A DNA stretch of 64,000 nucleotides, from positions 8,454,671-8,518,670 of the forward strand of contig OZ038320.1 in assembly GCA_964035795.1 (NCBI GenBank), given 5' to 3'. Position numbers and translations under genes: made by a program. The first letter of the stretch is position 1. Each line of letters opens with the position of its first letter. Below the pieces are notes generated by a model that saw only the letters and a list, made by a program, of their open reading frames with translations, was not told the origin of the DNA and did not search any database. Below are positions 1 to 12,777 of the stretch, one piece after another. This DNA comes from Pterobdella sp. o SKG-2022 (Eukaryota; Annelida; Clitellata; Hirudinida; Piscicolidae).

Positions 1-86
1 CTATTTCTCGTTTTACCGAGTTGAGAGTTTTTCTTATGGAGTTATCATCAACTTCGAAAAATTGAGGACCTTCAAAATATAAGAAA
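1..86 (-). CDS. Possible exon at left edge, unidentified
   Basis: On the minus strand an open frame of about 28 codons runs to the window edge, reading ...YFEGPQFFEVDDNSIRKT.... Codon use is more like coding sequence than the surrounding A/T-rich DNA. It could be a later exon of the leucine-rich-repeat gene that starts at 1631 on the same strand, but no LRR signature is clear. No splice site could be assigned with confidence because the exon is cut by the edge. Confidence 0.25.
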
Positions 87-255
87 TAAGTTTCTCAAAA
101 TTAGCTTGAAAACTTAGAATTCTCCAAAATACATATAAACTAATGTCAGTTTACATAACTGCACTACAACTAAATCATTTGATAATTAAACTAACGGCAA
201 TACTGTTGAAGGATAAAAATAGGTTTAATTTTTGAATCGTTTGGATCTGTACAGA

Positions 256-3200
256 ATGGAACAGGGTCGAGAATTCCTTCTTGGGCCAACTTCACCATCC
301 AATTCAACTCACAAGTGCATGTCAATGCGTTTCCATAGAAATTACTGCAAAAGGAATTTTATTCTAAATGCAAAAAATGTATCAAGCAAATTTTTTCTGA
401 AATATTTTTATAAAAGACAATTCAAAAGTTTTAGGCTTTTGAGTTTACTTTTAATTTCTATTTCAATTATTTTATTTATTATTCTCTACTCACATTTTCC
501 TGATAGAAGTCAACGGGTTGAAAGTATCACTTGCAATAGTCCCAATGGAATTGTAACTCAAGTCTCTACGGGTGTGTCACAATTTTTTAAAATTTAAATT
601 AGTCATTAATCAATTTTTAAAAAATTATTTGTTTTCAGATCGACAAACATTTAATAGAACAATCACAACACTTTATGCTAATAATAGCATGTTTTTGACA
701 AATGAATTTTAGTACCATTCAACAATAATTCAATGTTCTCTTAAAATGATGTTTGAAGATTAATTGAAACTCACAAAGACGTTAGTTTGTTCAGTCCTAT
801 GAAGGAATTTGACTTCAATTGTGTCAAATCATTCCTATTCAAAGCTCTGTAGAAACGTCACCAAAAATTGATTTGCACGAATATTCAACAAGTCTTAATG
901 GCAACAATTCGAATGACAAAAGTAATTCATTCTTTATTCAAACGTGTAAAGAATTAAAGAACGGGTGTAAGAACTTAATTTCATTCATTAGAAGAAAAAC
1001 TCACAATTTTCTCAACTTAGAAAGACCGTCGAAAGATCCATCTTCTATTGAAAATATACGATTATTACCCAGAAGCCTTGGAGGTTATCAGGATTTTTAC
1101 ATTGTGTTTTCCGATGTTATGATATTCAAATCAACCGAAAACAATAAAATTTTTTCTAGTTTTTACAAACAGGCCATTATGAATAGATTAAAAAAGAAAG
1201 TGTAGTTGAGAAGGTTCTAGTTGCAAATATATCAAATCTTTTTCGATAAAAATGAAAAGTAAAATTTAAAATAGTTTACTAACAATTGGTTCAGTTTTGA
1301 GAACTTCAAAAAGTAGTCGGCTCGAATCTCTTCAATTTCATTGTATTGTAAGTCTCTGTTTTATTGAAAACTATTCAAGTAAAACTTTCTACAGTTTTAT
1401 TGAAAGTTTTTTTTAATATAAAATAATGATAGACAAAATCGTATAGATGTATTAAAAAACTGACATTTCTGAAGCATCAAAGGGCAGTGAGGGAGGAAGT
1501 TGAGTGAGACCAGCATGCATGCACTTCAGCACTCCCCGTTCGTACAAACAACCTTCTGGATACCTTCCTGAGACTTTTTTATAATGGGCACATAGACATG
1601 CCAGTACTAATAGCAATCCTAAGCACTTCATGCTTTTGAGCTCCTTTATAATGTGTTACTTTATTGTGAAGCAGTTAAGAACATTTTGAAGTTTTTAAAA
1701 TATCACTTAATTACATGCTTTTCTATGTTTCATTGAAGTTGATGCATATTGTCACAATTTAATTTTTTTACTTTTGTGAAAAATGAATATTTTCATAGAG
1801 CAATTCAAATCGAAATAACCAATTAACAATTTATTCTATTTAGGCTTAAATTTTGTAACAGATTCTCTGTAATTTCGCAATATACGCTAGTAAGATACCA
1901 AAAAATTTTAAAACGAATAGAGTAAGTTAGAAAACTACAAAAAGATTGATGTTTTCGAAAATAAGTTGAGACTACTATTTGAAAAAATTAATTTTGCTCT
2001 CTATATTCAACGATTTTGAGCTGTAAATGTTATTTAATAGAAAAAAATTTAAATTTTAAATTTTTTGAACTTACGCATTCAATAATAAATTTGGCAAATT
2101 ATAAGTAAAATAATAAAAAATTGAATCGGCAACTGAGATAAACGTTTTTAACGTAAAAAATGAAGAATTATCTCTTTAAATACTCTCAATGAAGTGAAAA
2201 CTGAAGCTTTTTAGTTTATAGAACATAACTTGCTAATATGTAACTAGAAGTTATTATTCTTTCGAACTTTCTAATTTGATTTTCAATATATATAGGCTAA
2301 AAAGATCCTAGCATAGTATTGGATATTTATTGTAGTTCAACCTTGATAAAGTCATTTATATCTTTGATAGTAATGCTAGAAACATAATTTGAAGAAATTA
2401 ATGACGTTTCTTAAAAGCTAAAATACCAGAAGTTTTTTACAATTAAATAGTCGTATTTTAAGCGGCTTTAGTTGCCTTTAAAGACCCAATATATAGTTTA
2501 GTTAAGCTTATGAAGTATTTGAAAATAATTTTTAGTTGACCTTAATTTTAAGCCAGTGCTTTTATTTTTTGTCTAATGGAAGTTTCTACCTTAGACGAAA
2601 TATTTAGAAATAATGAATAATTATTGGAATAAAGAATGCTTAAACATTTTGGAAACCAGAAATTCAACACGAAATTATTCGTATTTGGTAATAAGATAAG
2701 GAAATATGAGATTTTGTAATATAAATTTCACTAAAAAGTAATAAACTTAAAACAAGTCTATACTAATGAATTATGACAAAGTTGAATTAGTCGAAAATTT
2801 TAGTTTTTGGAAAAAAATATATGTATCCAAAATCTTCCTCATTTTACGATAAAAATCAAAAAAACTGAATTAAAAAAAACAAGTCCAGAATTACCTTCAA
2901 GGACTTGAGAGCAAATTCAGATGGGAAAAAGCCAGAGTAGCTCTAGAAGTGAGGATTTGTTGTTTCCACAACTTTTCAAAACTAGTTCTGATGGTTTTCT
3001 CTCCACGACCCTTGCTTAAATACACTCAAAAATTGAGAAGTAGTAAAAAAATTACTTTTTATCCTTTGTTGTAACGCACTAAAAATAACTTTAGAGGATT
3101 TAAAAATTACACTATCTTTCACATCTGTCATATCAAAGTGACTCAGTCATAAAAAAAGTTTTTACCCACTAAGACAGGCAAGTAAACCTAGTTTCCCAGT

Positions 3201-3339
3201 AAGTCCAGGTTATGCAGCAAAATCTTATGACTACACGCAAGAGTTTAAACTTACCCCTTCTTGTGTTAATGATGAACAAATGGAAAAAATGTTGCAAAAG
3301 TACCAAGATTCAATTTTAAAAAAATTATTCACGGAGCAA
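256..3339 (+). CDS. Novel single-pass (type II) membrane protein, multi-exon
   Basis: I do not recognise this protein. Exons 256-571, 639-711 and 845-1083 join with matching phases (1, then 2, then 1). A fourth exon at 3218-3339 fits the next phase. The ATG at 256 opens a basic, presumably cytoplasmic N-terminus. A hydrophobic segment at about residues 62-80 (LLSLLLISISIILFIILY) is the only membrane span. The following part carries N-x-S/T sites such as NRT and NNS, as expected for an extracellular region. Exon 2 is short and flanked by tttcag and gtacca. If the third exon is not spliced at 1083, its frame ends at 1203-1205 instead. Further 3' exons may include the frames at 4270-4455 and 5498-5564. 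The 2.1-kb intron 1084-3217 contains the antisense LRR exons. The exon chain is supported by phase agreement only. Confidence 0.45.
1280..1631 (-). CDS. Secreted/membrane leucine-rich-repeat protein, 5' exons
   Basis: Exon 1 (1631-1465, ATG at 1631) encodes a signal peptide (MKCLGLLLVLACLCA) followed by an LRR N-terminal cap with two cysteines and the typical ending GLTQLPPSLP. It splices at gtcagt in phase 2 to exon 2 (1355-1280). Exon 2 encodes a canonical leucine-rich repeat, DLQYNEIEEIRADYF..., with the L-x-L-x-x-N-x-I spacing, and ends at gtaaac. The joined frame reads smoothly across the junction, LPPSLPFDASEIDLQYNEI. Proteins with this head are extracellular or membrane-anchored LRR receptors and matrix proteins. 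The rest should lie at lower coordinates, opposite the novel membrane-protein gene, or beyond the edge. Both exons sit in an intron of that gene. Exon 1 is only 59 codons when read without splicing, so it is easy to miss. Confidence 0.62.
1640..3200. other. AT-rich intronic DNA, no gene seen
   Basis: Apart from the flanking exons I see only A/T-rich sequence with frequent stops on both strands. A partial copy of a fold-back element arm (gacaaagttgaattagtcga) lies near 2775. It matches one arm of the perfect hairpin at 61340-61560. Confidence 0.4.
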
Positions 3340-3984
3340 GTTGTTTCAATTTTTAATTTTTTCGTTTTCAATTGTTTCGTTGTTCTAATAAGGACTAATT
3401 TTCAGATAGTTTTTTATAATATAATAAATTGTATTTGAATATAAAATATACCTTGGAAAGTTACTTTCATATATCATTTGACGATGAATTTAGTTTCGTA
3501 TTTTCTTTCTATTGTTCAATCTATGAATAGAAACTATCAAAATAACAAACAAAATGACACCAATGAAAATAGTCATTTTCAATTTATGTTTTTTTTCAAT
3601 CGCGGATGTCATTCAAATAATAATTTTTATTCTTATTTATTTTAATGACATCCTGGGATGACTTCAAGTAAGTACCTTGGAAAAGACAACTAACTAAAAA
3701 TGAGTAGTTTTCATACTTGGTGAATTAAGCAGTGTCAAAAGTGGTCATTTAAAATATAGATTAATCTTAAATGATAAGTATTAACAATAATAATGGTACT
3801 CTTGTATGATCAAATATTTTAAAATATCAATAAACACTTCCTAAACTACAGAAGTTCATAATTTGATTCATTGAAAAAAAAATTGAAATACAAATGGAAA
3901 AAAAAAGAAATTAAATAATTTTTTTAAAAATTATGATAAAATATATTGCATTGTGGTTTTTAGAACGTGATCTTCAATGTGAAT

Positions 3985-4114
3985 CGAAGCGCTTGCTACA
4001 AATTTAATGTAGCGAAAACAAGCTGTGGAACAGGTGGTAATATTAGCACAACACAAGATCGAACCCGATAACTTTAGTTCTTTAGTCTAATGCTCTACCA
4101 CTTGTGCCACCCGG
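3985..4114 (-). repeat. tRNA-derived SINE, copy 1 (diverged)
   Basis: Read on the minus strand, a tRNA-like head contains an A-box-like stretch (GTGGCACAAGTGG) and a B box (GGTTCGATC). It is followed by a body that ends with AAATTTGTAGCAAGCGCTT. The same body is present in the copies at 28581, 31353 and 32331. The head differs more from the consensus than in those copies, so this looks like the oldest of the four. Confidence 0.7.
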
Positions 4115-4269
4115 ATTGAGAAGTATAAATTAAAAACACATTCGTAATCTCAAACTTTAGTCATAAGAATTCTGTATTTCTATAATATGATTTCTGAGTT
4201 TATCTATGTGGAATAATATAGTAAACGATTTTTTCAAAAATTTAAATTTCTTTTATAATAAAATGAAAT

Positions 4270-4455
4270 GTGCCACAAGAAAACGCTGCTAGCATACAAC
4301 CAATTGGAACTACGCTTAGGATTGGCTTCTCAGATGGCTTGGCTTATCAATGTGAGTATTTTAGGAGAAAGCATGGTGCATTGTCATTGAGAACATTTAT
4401 TCAAACAAAGCTTTCTAAAAATGAACCTATTATGTTGGTTATAATACCTGGCTAA
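4270..4455 (+). CDS. Hypothetical exon, unidentified
   Basis: An open frame reading ...IQPIGTTLRIGFSDGLAYQ... has a coding-like amino-acid mix compared with its A/T-rich surroundings. A strong splice donor (gtgagt at 4352) follows the codon for YQ, so the exon may stop at 4351. If not spliced, the frame continues to a stop at 4453-4455. There is no in-frame ATG at its beginning, so it is probably internal or terminal. It lies downstream of, and on the same strand as, the novel membrane-protein gene, but the phases do not join cleanly. Confidence 0.3.
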   Translation: MPQENAASIQPIGTTLRIGFSDGLAYQCEYFRRKHGALSLRTFIQTKLSKNEPIMLVIIPG

Positions 4456-6496
4456 TAAATAATTTATTCAAATATAATGCAATTTTTTTGATTTAATTTT
4501 ATTTTTTTACTAATAAAAAAATCCAAGTTTTTTTTAAACAACAAATGTATCTAAAATTTGATCATTATGAAAAATAAAATGAATCAAGAAACTTAGAAAA
4601 AAAGATACATAAGATGTCTCTAAATAATTTTCATTCCACTTTAAAATCAAAACTGAAAGTTTAATTCTAAAAATAACTTTCCATGAATAAGAAGATTCCA
4701 TGAGAAGATTTTGTGCTAGTCACATTACCCAACTAAAAACTTCAATTTCTCCTTAAAAATTAGTAACACTACTTCTTATTCCCCAATATTGGACTAAGGT
4801 CTGGGTTACACGTTAGCGAGTGTAATTTACCGTCTGATGGATTTTTAAGCGTTAAATTATATATTTATTGAGTTAATTAACCTTTTTTAAATGGTTCTCA
4901 TCAAAGTATTATTTGAAGGATTTCATTTTATCGATTTCATTGAATAGCGTCTGAATTACTGATAAAAAGTTTCAATTGTTCTAGTTTATCACTTTTTAAA
5001 ACATGTTTAAATAGTAAAGGGCTTCATAAATTTCTGAAATAACTATTTCTATATAGATAAAGTTTATGTGTGATTTATTTAAAAATTTATTGGAATGATT
5101 TTTTTAGGATGACATCAAATGAGAAACAACACGAAGTATTTATTGAACAAAATACACGAAGTTTTTAGTAAGAAAATCTTACATTAACACATTAATCATT
5201 TGATAATGTGAGATGCTCTTAGAAAAACTTTTGGTATTTTGGTAAGTTAATATTTTGGTTTTTTTATACAATTTTTCAAGCTTTTTTACCATATCGTATA
5301 ACAAGTCAAACTGAAAAACTAACTCAAACTTTAATAATATATAAAAAAACAATTTCAAAATGAGCTGAGTTTCCACATTGAAAGTCATCTATTGTTATTG
5401 AGCTGATGTATTATGAAAAGTTTTTTTTTGAAACTTCCAGCTCAACTATATTCAAAAATATCCCATACGTTCAAGTTAAATACTACAAATTTTATAGCGA
5501 TTCAGCGATTAAAGATGAATCTGATCAGATTGATGTCTCTGCTGATAGTTTTTATATATCTTGAATCTATAACGTTAATTATATCCATGAAATTACATAA
5601 AAATACTCGGTTTTTAATTTCTAACATTTTTTATCATAACTGTTTATGAAGAAATAATATATAAACATTTGAAAACAATTTTCAACTTTGTTAGTTTGTT
5701 CAATAAAAATAAAAAATATACCAATTTATGAAATAATTTTTGACCACTAGTTAAAAATATTGAATCCTATATTGAGAAGTCAATGTTTAAATGAAAAAAT
5801 TTAAAACCTTTAGTAATATCGAAACGCTATAAGAAATATTTAGGTAGTTATTTAAAATAATTTCATGACAAGATTTTTTATCTATTGAATGAGTTTGGTC
5901 TATAAAAATTCATTTCTAACACATATATCAGTTGAACACCATGAAGCTTTTCGGAAGTCGAACTTTAGTTTATTTTATTATACCTTTGAAGTGATCGTGC
6001 AACATAATTGCTATTATGAAATAAGTGAAATAAATGGAATTTAGAAATAATAATAGATTTTGTGAAACAAATGGAGAAAATTTTGAAATTTGAACAAAAT
6101 ACATGAAATTAGAACTGAAATAATTAAATTTGAATAATATAAATCGATTCAAAATTGAATAAATTATAGTAAAATAAGTTGAAATGGGTTAAGAAAAAAA
6201 AATGAAAAAAAACAATATCGAAATAGATGAAAAACAAAATAATTATTTAAAAAATCAATATTAACGAAATAGAAAAAACCTTAAAAAATAATAATAAAAA
6301 TAAAAAAAGTAATTTTTTTTTCAAAATTTAATTGAATAAAACTGCAATAAGTCGAAATACAATGTTAAGATTTTAATAAAAAAATGGAAAATGTTAAATT
6401 CAATAAAAAAAAATAAGTAAAATTACAATCAGTAAAAAATAATAAACAAAAATTTAATAAAAAATATAATGAATTGAAAATATATAAGTAAGTTTC
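4456..6496 (+). other. AT-rich stretch with one possible terminal exon
   Basis: Most of this stretch is A/T-rich with no coding signal. At 5498-5564, after a good acceptor (aattttatag), a short frame DSAIKDESDQIDVSADSFYI ends in TGA. This acidic composition is unlike the neighbouring random frames, so it could be a C-terminal exon of the upstream gene. Around 5100-5260 there is a decayed copy of the fold-back family containing gataatgtgagatgctctta. Confidence 0.3.
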
Positions 6497-6671
6497 AAAC
6501 TTCAAAAACCTCAATTGAGAATTCATATATTTATCTAAAATAAAAGCTATAATTTTCGATAAGTATAGCCTTATCATAAAACGTTAGCATATGATAAGGC
6601 TATACTTATCGAAAATTATAGCTTTTATTTTAAATAAAAGTATGAATTCTCAATTGAGGTTTTTAAAGTTT
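6497..6671. repeat. Fold-back element (about 175-bp hairpin)
   Basis: Two arms of about 80 bases are near-perfect inverted repeats, including cctcaattgagaattcat outermost and ctataattttcgataagtat innermost. They flank a short loop at about 6585. There is no coding capacity. A single arm of the same element appears at about 53586-53632, so this is a dispersed family, probably a MITE or fold-back transposon. Confidence 0.8.
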
Positions 6672-8340
6672 AATTGCTATACAAAACATACATAAGATGT
6701 CTCTGAAAAGATATATGTAAGTTTTACTTTTAATAACAATAAAAAAGAAGTTTTCGAACAAAATAAAAAAAATATAAATGGAAATATATTTTTATATTGA
6801 ATTAAAAAACAATATGATGAAATGAATTTATTTTTAAATTTTGAATATTCATTTTAGTTGGGTAGTTAATGTTACCAAAATTTACGAAAATAAATGAAAA
6901 GTTTAAGTTTAAGTTTTGCCGCTCTCCTGTCTCTTCAGCCAGTATAACTGGAAATTTTGTGATAAAGAAGTAGGAATATTTTTTTCAAATGGGATAATTT
7001 CTAAGAACACTATCAAAATATTTTTAGATAATAAGCTTAAATTGAGCCTCGAACCGTTGAGAATTATCTTTTTAATTTGAGTGTGTTTTCCCAAATATTT
7101 TAGCTTATAGTCGTGAGAATATTTGATTGCTTCTGATATGGCACAATATTATGAGATAAAAACACGAAGCTTTTCGGAAAAAACCTTGAATTATCGGATG
7201 ATCACATAATAATGCAAGGTTTTTTAAAAAAACTTTGTTTTTTATTTAATAACTACTTTGTGTTTGCTTCAAGTACAGTTTGAATTTTTTCAATGATTTG
7301 ATTAGGAATTAAGAAAGTTATTAAAAAACTGATGGTTTTGTAGGAACTATTATATTAAAATTCTCAGCATGAGACAATGCATGTATCCAAGATTTATTTA
7401 TAATTGACTTTGTATATCTACATTTTTTTATACCATATACTATCAGCATTAAATATAGCCATACAGAGAAGGACTGCTAAAAAATAAAAAGAAATTCCCT
7501 GTATATGATTTTTTATCATTTATTTATCTTTTTTGTTTGTATATACTTTGTTTAGCTATTTTGTTTATTGCTCGTTTAAATTTTGCATTTAGAGTTTAGG
7601 TCATTAATTTTTTCCCAATCAAACTTTTTAAATATAATTATATATTCGACTTATGAAAAAATAAACCTCACTGTATTACAAGTTTAAAATTTTTTACAAA
7701 ATTCACAATTATTTAAATGAACGCCATTTAACGATCGTATGATTTCGAAAACTCGTTCTATTGTTATTCTAATAATAATTCATCACGTATAAGCAATAAT
7801 AATATTTCAATTATAATATAAGTGAATTGTACCATTAACTTTCAAGAAATTATACCGAAAATGTTTTGATAAAAATAATTTATACTCAATGATTCACAAA
7901 GGAGTCTTGAAGTTAGGGGAAGTTCACAAATAAAAAAAATAACAATTGATAATGGCTTCCATGGCTCAAAATTTTGCGTGAATACACAGGCCTGGGACCT
8001 AATATTGACAAAATTACATGAAATAAAGAAGGAAAAAAAAGAAGAAAGAGACGCAGAAGTTTAACCTACAAAATTCAATTTGATTTCAAACTACAGTAAA
8101 ATTACGTATAAATCTTTTAAGTTAGAACTTCTCACAAATCTCATAAAATAAAAAAAAATCAATAAATCTTCATTACCTTATTCAACAACTTCTAATGCAT
8201 TAATCTCGTGTTCATGCTAATCTTACTCTGCTAATAAATTATAATGAGATTTGACTGATCGAAAGTTTTTTTAAATTAAAAATCAAAACAGATTTTTTCT
8301 TTAAGTTGGAGCTATGTACAAAATTCATACAGATTTATTT
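6672..8340. other. AT-rich intergenic region
   Basis: Apart from the short minus-strand frame at 6909-7094, no convincing coding sequence is seen. At about 7952 a short frame MASMAQNF precedes a possible donor (gtgaat). It could be the first exon of the zinc-finger gene downstream, but its phase (2) does not fit the next exon I can see. Confidence 0.3.
6909..7094 (-). CDS. Hypothetical short ORF
   Basis: A 61-codon minus-strand frame ends ...FQLYWLKRQESGKT. Its 3' third is richer in G/C than the flanks and reads like coding sequence. I find no family match and no clear splice sites, and it could be a fragment of an old mobile element. Confidence 0.22.
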   Translation of the reverse strand: MGKHTQIKKIILNGSRLNLSLLSKNILIVFLEIIPFEKNIPTSLSQNFQLYWLKRQESGKT

Positions 8341-8349
8341 TAAACAAGC

Positions 8350-11300
8350 TATATCAGATGGCCTTAGTGTTTCATCACTTGATAGGTAAGTTTTGCTTAC
8401 CAAAGTTTCATGTTTGTATATTATTTACTAGTTTCGATATATATTTGGACATATACTTTTAGAAAATATTTATAATTTTATGTGCAATTTTTTCTTAAAA
8501 GATTTTTTTCATAGATTTCTTTTATAAAAAACTGTCTTACTGTTAAGAAAAACCATTTTTTCCTTTTATGTCTCTTCTATCTAAATTTTATTCGTTTAAA
8601 GAGCCAATATATAAAATTATTTTAGGATTAATTTTATAATTTTGAAAGCAAAGTTGTAAAAAAAAGTTTTGAAAGAACACAATGATTTAGGAGGGAATGC
8701 CATATTAAGCTTGAAAGGGCATTTAATCTGCAATAAATAAATGGTGTGTCATCACTATATGTTCAGTTTTGGTTAGCTGCGCCAATGTTAAGTTTATCCT
8801 ATAAGCCCTAAGAATTCTCTTTAAATCTGTTTATTTGATGTTTATGGATATGTTTTTGATGTTATTTTGTTTTTTATTGTTTATTTGTCGGTATTCACAG
8901 ACAAATTTTAAACTAAACTGCTTCGTTGTATGTTCTACAGTACCAAACAACAATCCAAAGTGAATACCAAATCAAATGGGTAAGAAGATAGGTGAAATAT
9001 TAATTTATCAAATAGGAATTCATGTTTTAAATTAAATGAAAATCAACTTTGTGGATAAGTATCACCAAAGCTCAACAACAAAAACCAAGCATTTTAATGC
9101 TTCGAGCCAAATATAAGTATCAAAACTAAAACACTTCTAGAAGTTTATTTTTTTCAAGAAGCTTTTTTAAAATAAACTTATATTATCAACTAAAGGTACA
9201 AATATTTGTGCCTCCACTTGATAATGTGAGTTCATCTTACGAGAAGCTTCGTGGAATAAAATAAACTCTTAAAAGTGTTTTTATTTGAATATAAAAATCA
9301 AGCACGATTTTTAAAGATATAGTTTTATACTTGATAATGTACTTACAGAAAGCTTCGTATTAAAGGCAATACAAGTATTTGGTTTAAGTGATTTTTTGAG
9401 AGGATAGATAGAATAAGAACGTCACCAAAAAACGTTAGATGGCTTCAAAAATTTTTTTGAATTTTGTTAAAATAGAAAAATATTGTGAATGTTCGTGAAG
9501 AATAAGTACATGTTTGGACTTGGGCGTGCTGAAAGGTTTCTAAATGACTGTCTGCGAAATTGAATTTAGGGTTTGCTTTGAAAATTATATATATCTATGA
9601 ATGAGCAATTGAGGTTTTAAATATATTTTTAGTTTTGATTGTGTTATCTTATTTTTTCGAAAGCATAAAAAACTGTTGATTTGTTTATCTCTGAAGATCT
9701 CTTACTAACGAAATCAAAATTTATAGCCAGAAATATTTTATTGCCAAATTATTTTCATCTTTTTCTTTTTATACTTTTTGAAGTTCCTTGGCTTGCAGGC
9801 GCATACCCATAAAAAGCGTTCGGATCTTCTGTACTGTAATCAGTCTTGAAAAATTCTCTAAGAATGGAGATCTATTATAATATTTTTTTTCGAGTTGAAT
9901 AGAATTTTTTCAGTTGAATAAAAAAATACTTTAATTTTAATCCATTTATATTATTCCTTAATAATGAGGAAAAAATAAAGGCGGTAAAAATTAATAAATA
10001 AGATAGCTTACCAAATAGATGATTCCTATATCTGTTTTAGTTGAAATCGCTTGTTTTAAAAATGCCAAAACTGAAAACAGTTAATGATGATTTTTATCAT
10101 GCACTTGAAGAAATTAGAAAACTTCATGGAAAGCAAAAAGATAATGAAGCCAAAACTTTGAGCGATGATAACATTTCTATAGCTAGCGAAGAAAATAATG
10201 AAGATGATTTAACTCTGACTGAAGTAAATAATAGTAAAAGTTTTACCAATCTCTTATTCCAGTTAGGGTCAGCCATTGTTTCAAAAAGTGTAATAAAAAA
10301 TTATTACAAAACAAAAAAAGAAAAACCAATGTCTGATAATCTTAAAAACCAATTAGATAAACTCAATATAAATTTGAGAAAAATAACAAAGGCTTTTAAA
10401 ACAGGGTTCTTAATATGTAATTGTGGTTTCAGAGCTCAATCAAGAACATCTTTACGCCACCATTTATCCATTAATAATAATTTAAAACTGTGTTGTCTGT
10501 GTTTAACTACCATGCATGCAGGCTTTCTTTCTCGTCATATGAGTCAAAAACACAAAATAACCATCATTAAGCACTACAAACCTCTTGCTTTAATGTGCTC
10601 TTATTGCCCTTTTGAGAGTAAATTACCACACATAATGAACAAACATCAAAAGAGTTGTGTAGCCATTTTCGATCCAAGTTCTAATCTTAAACCTTTTGAT
10701 CAAAATAACCTATCAGCTAGTCTAATTTGCAAGTTTTTTAGTCATAATTCTTCCTCTTTACAAGTTTCAAATCAACATCTCAAAGATAGTCATGAAAACG
10801 AAAAAAACATCCGTTCATGCAAATGCAATCTACTTTTTTTTTCCCACGAAGAGTATATTAGTCACCATAAAGTTTGTAATTACAAAGGAGCAACAGTTAT
10901 TGTTGATGCTTATGATGATCAAGTTACTAATATTGACTCATATGCTAAAAGCAAGCTACAAAAGAAAAGCTTTTATTATCAATTGCTTAATAATTATAGG
11001 AAAGTAAATGACCTGCCACTTGGATCTAAAGCCAAGACAAAAAAAATTTCAAATGCACCTACTGTTATGAAGAATGAAGCTAATACTCTGAATGATTGTA
11101 TAGTTTTGGATGATGATGAAAATGATAGAAGTATTACCAATAAAAAAACAGACATAAGTAAAGATACAATTCATCTAATAAAAATAATTTCACACAGTCA
11201 AATGAAAACTCTCAAAAATAAACAAAATGATAAGCAAAAAGAAAAAAATTCATTTGACCTATTATATGCTTCTAGTCAAAAAAACTTGTATGCAAATAAT

Positions 11301-12527
11301 TCAAGGATTTCACTAGAAAATAATATAAAACTGAAGAAATACCTCAAAGGTAGTTTCATATTGGTTATCAATTATAACAGAAAATTCAAAAAATGTTGTA
11401 ATGAGTTTTATATGCGTTTATAATCTATTAACACTAAGTAAATTGATATTTCAAAGGTCGTCTCAATTTCAACATGCCTTCTGAGGTTACATTTGTTTTA
11501 AACATTTGAGAGTTTAGTCTTGAATGTGTTGATTTTTGTATATAAAGTTTCCTTTTAAAATGATTATTAGAGATTTATGGGCACTAAGAGTTCATTAAAA
11601 AATGAAGTTTTTTATTGATGTAACATTTTCAAGTATTTAAAAAAAACTATTAGTGTTAATAAATCTCTTTATTTTACCTTGGCTTGAGAAAATTGGAATG
11701 AACATTATTTTCCAATGCCAGTTATCAATAATGATCATGAATATTGTTAGTGGGTTTTAAGTTTATTATTTATGTTACACAACAAAGGTAGCAAAAATGT
11801 TGCTATGGGAGAGTTGTCAGTGTGGTCAGGGCTTAAAAGAAGTGCTGGAATTTGAGTGGCACATGCTCACCAGGCATGCCTACATGGGGTGGAGTCTAAA
11901 GTCTTTATGGCAGTTGGTTGCCGATGGTCTCAGTGGTTGTGTCATTGAGTCTGTCAATTTTGAAAAGGAGGATGCTGATAATGAAAAACACTTAAACTAC
12001 AACAATAAAAAAGCTAAAGGTAATGATAAAGTATTAATAAATAATGGTTATGTTGAAAATAAACGAAAAAAAAACTTTATAAAAATCCCAATAAAATGCA
12101 AAGACTGTGAAATCTTCAAACAACAAGGTAGACATTTTTATTTCCGCCACATTTTCACCGATCATTCCCAACAACATCTTAAAAAGTGTGCTTGGTGTAG
12201 GGGAGTAAAAAGCTCAATGGAAAACGGCAATAAACATAAAAATGGATGTAAAAAGAATAATAAGGCAGCCATTAAATCTGATGAGGTTTTGATTATTGAT
12301 GATGATGACGATGAAGAACAAAGAGCCGTACAAAAACCTACCAAAAAATCTAAAATCGACACGTCGAATAAAACTTTAAACAACGTTAATAATAAAATAA
12401 AGGATAATCTTTATTCAGAACCTATTTTTGTATTTTTGAGCTCATTTGCGAACAATAAGTTTGTCAAGGCACATATGTTAAGCACGGGGGAGAACAATGG
12501 TGATAGCGTTGAAGGGAAAAAATCTTG
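8350..12527 (+). CDS. MEP-1-like C2H2/C2HC zinc-finger protein
   Basis: Exons ending 8385, then 8941-8979, 9799-9835 and 10041 to about 11349 join in phase (2, 2, 0). A further exon of about 11790-12527 probably follows, although its junction is unresolved. The main exon encodes a tandem finger cluster at 10410-10720: a C-x-C...H-x-H unit (ICNCGFRAQSRTSLRHHL), a CCLC...H-x4-H unit, and CSYCPFES...H-x4-C followed by the F-x-P-x-x-NL-x-P pattern. This order resembles the MEP-1 family of metazoan nuclear zinc-finger proteins, which act with Mi-2/NuRD-type chromatin repressors. A later acidic patch (VLDDDEND) and the last exon's DEVLIIDDDDDEE resemble SUMO-interacting motifs (hydrophobic core beside acidic residues), consistent with known SUMO-dependent recruitment of MEP-1. 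The last exon has further Cys/His pairs (ESCQCG, CKDC, CAWC). The first exon is not identified. The family call rests on remembered pattern, not alignment. Confidence 0.6.
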
Positions 12528-12771
12528 AAATGCTTTTCAAAGAAATATGGATGCAGCGTGGAACAATCTTAACAGATAATGAATATATTGATAATACTTT
12601 GAAATGATGTTATGAAACTCTTGGTCGCAATAATAAACAACATTGGTGATTAATATCTATACATCGGTAATTACTGAAAATTAATGTAAAGTAGAGCTGA
12701 GTTATTTCTTTGAAATGTCGAGTGACTTAAAATAATGTATAAATTGTAGTTATTGATTTTTCACGAACCTC

Positions 12772-12777
12772 AATAAA
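12772..12777 (+). other. Polyadenylation signal AATAAA
   Basis: The first AATAAA after the zinc-finger stop codon (12525-12527) lies about 245 bases downstream, a usual 3' UTR length. The assignment is plausible but unproven in such A/T-rich DNA. Confidence 0.4.

Noticed and set aside
12162..12383. Minus-strand frame with a serine run opposite the zinc-finger exon
   Set aside because: Antisense of the acidic (GAT/GAA) tract; the sense strand has the Cys/His motifs.
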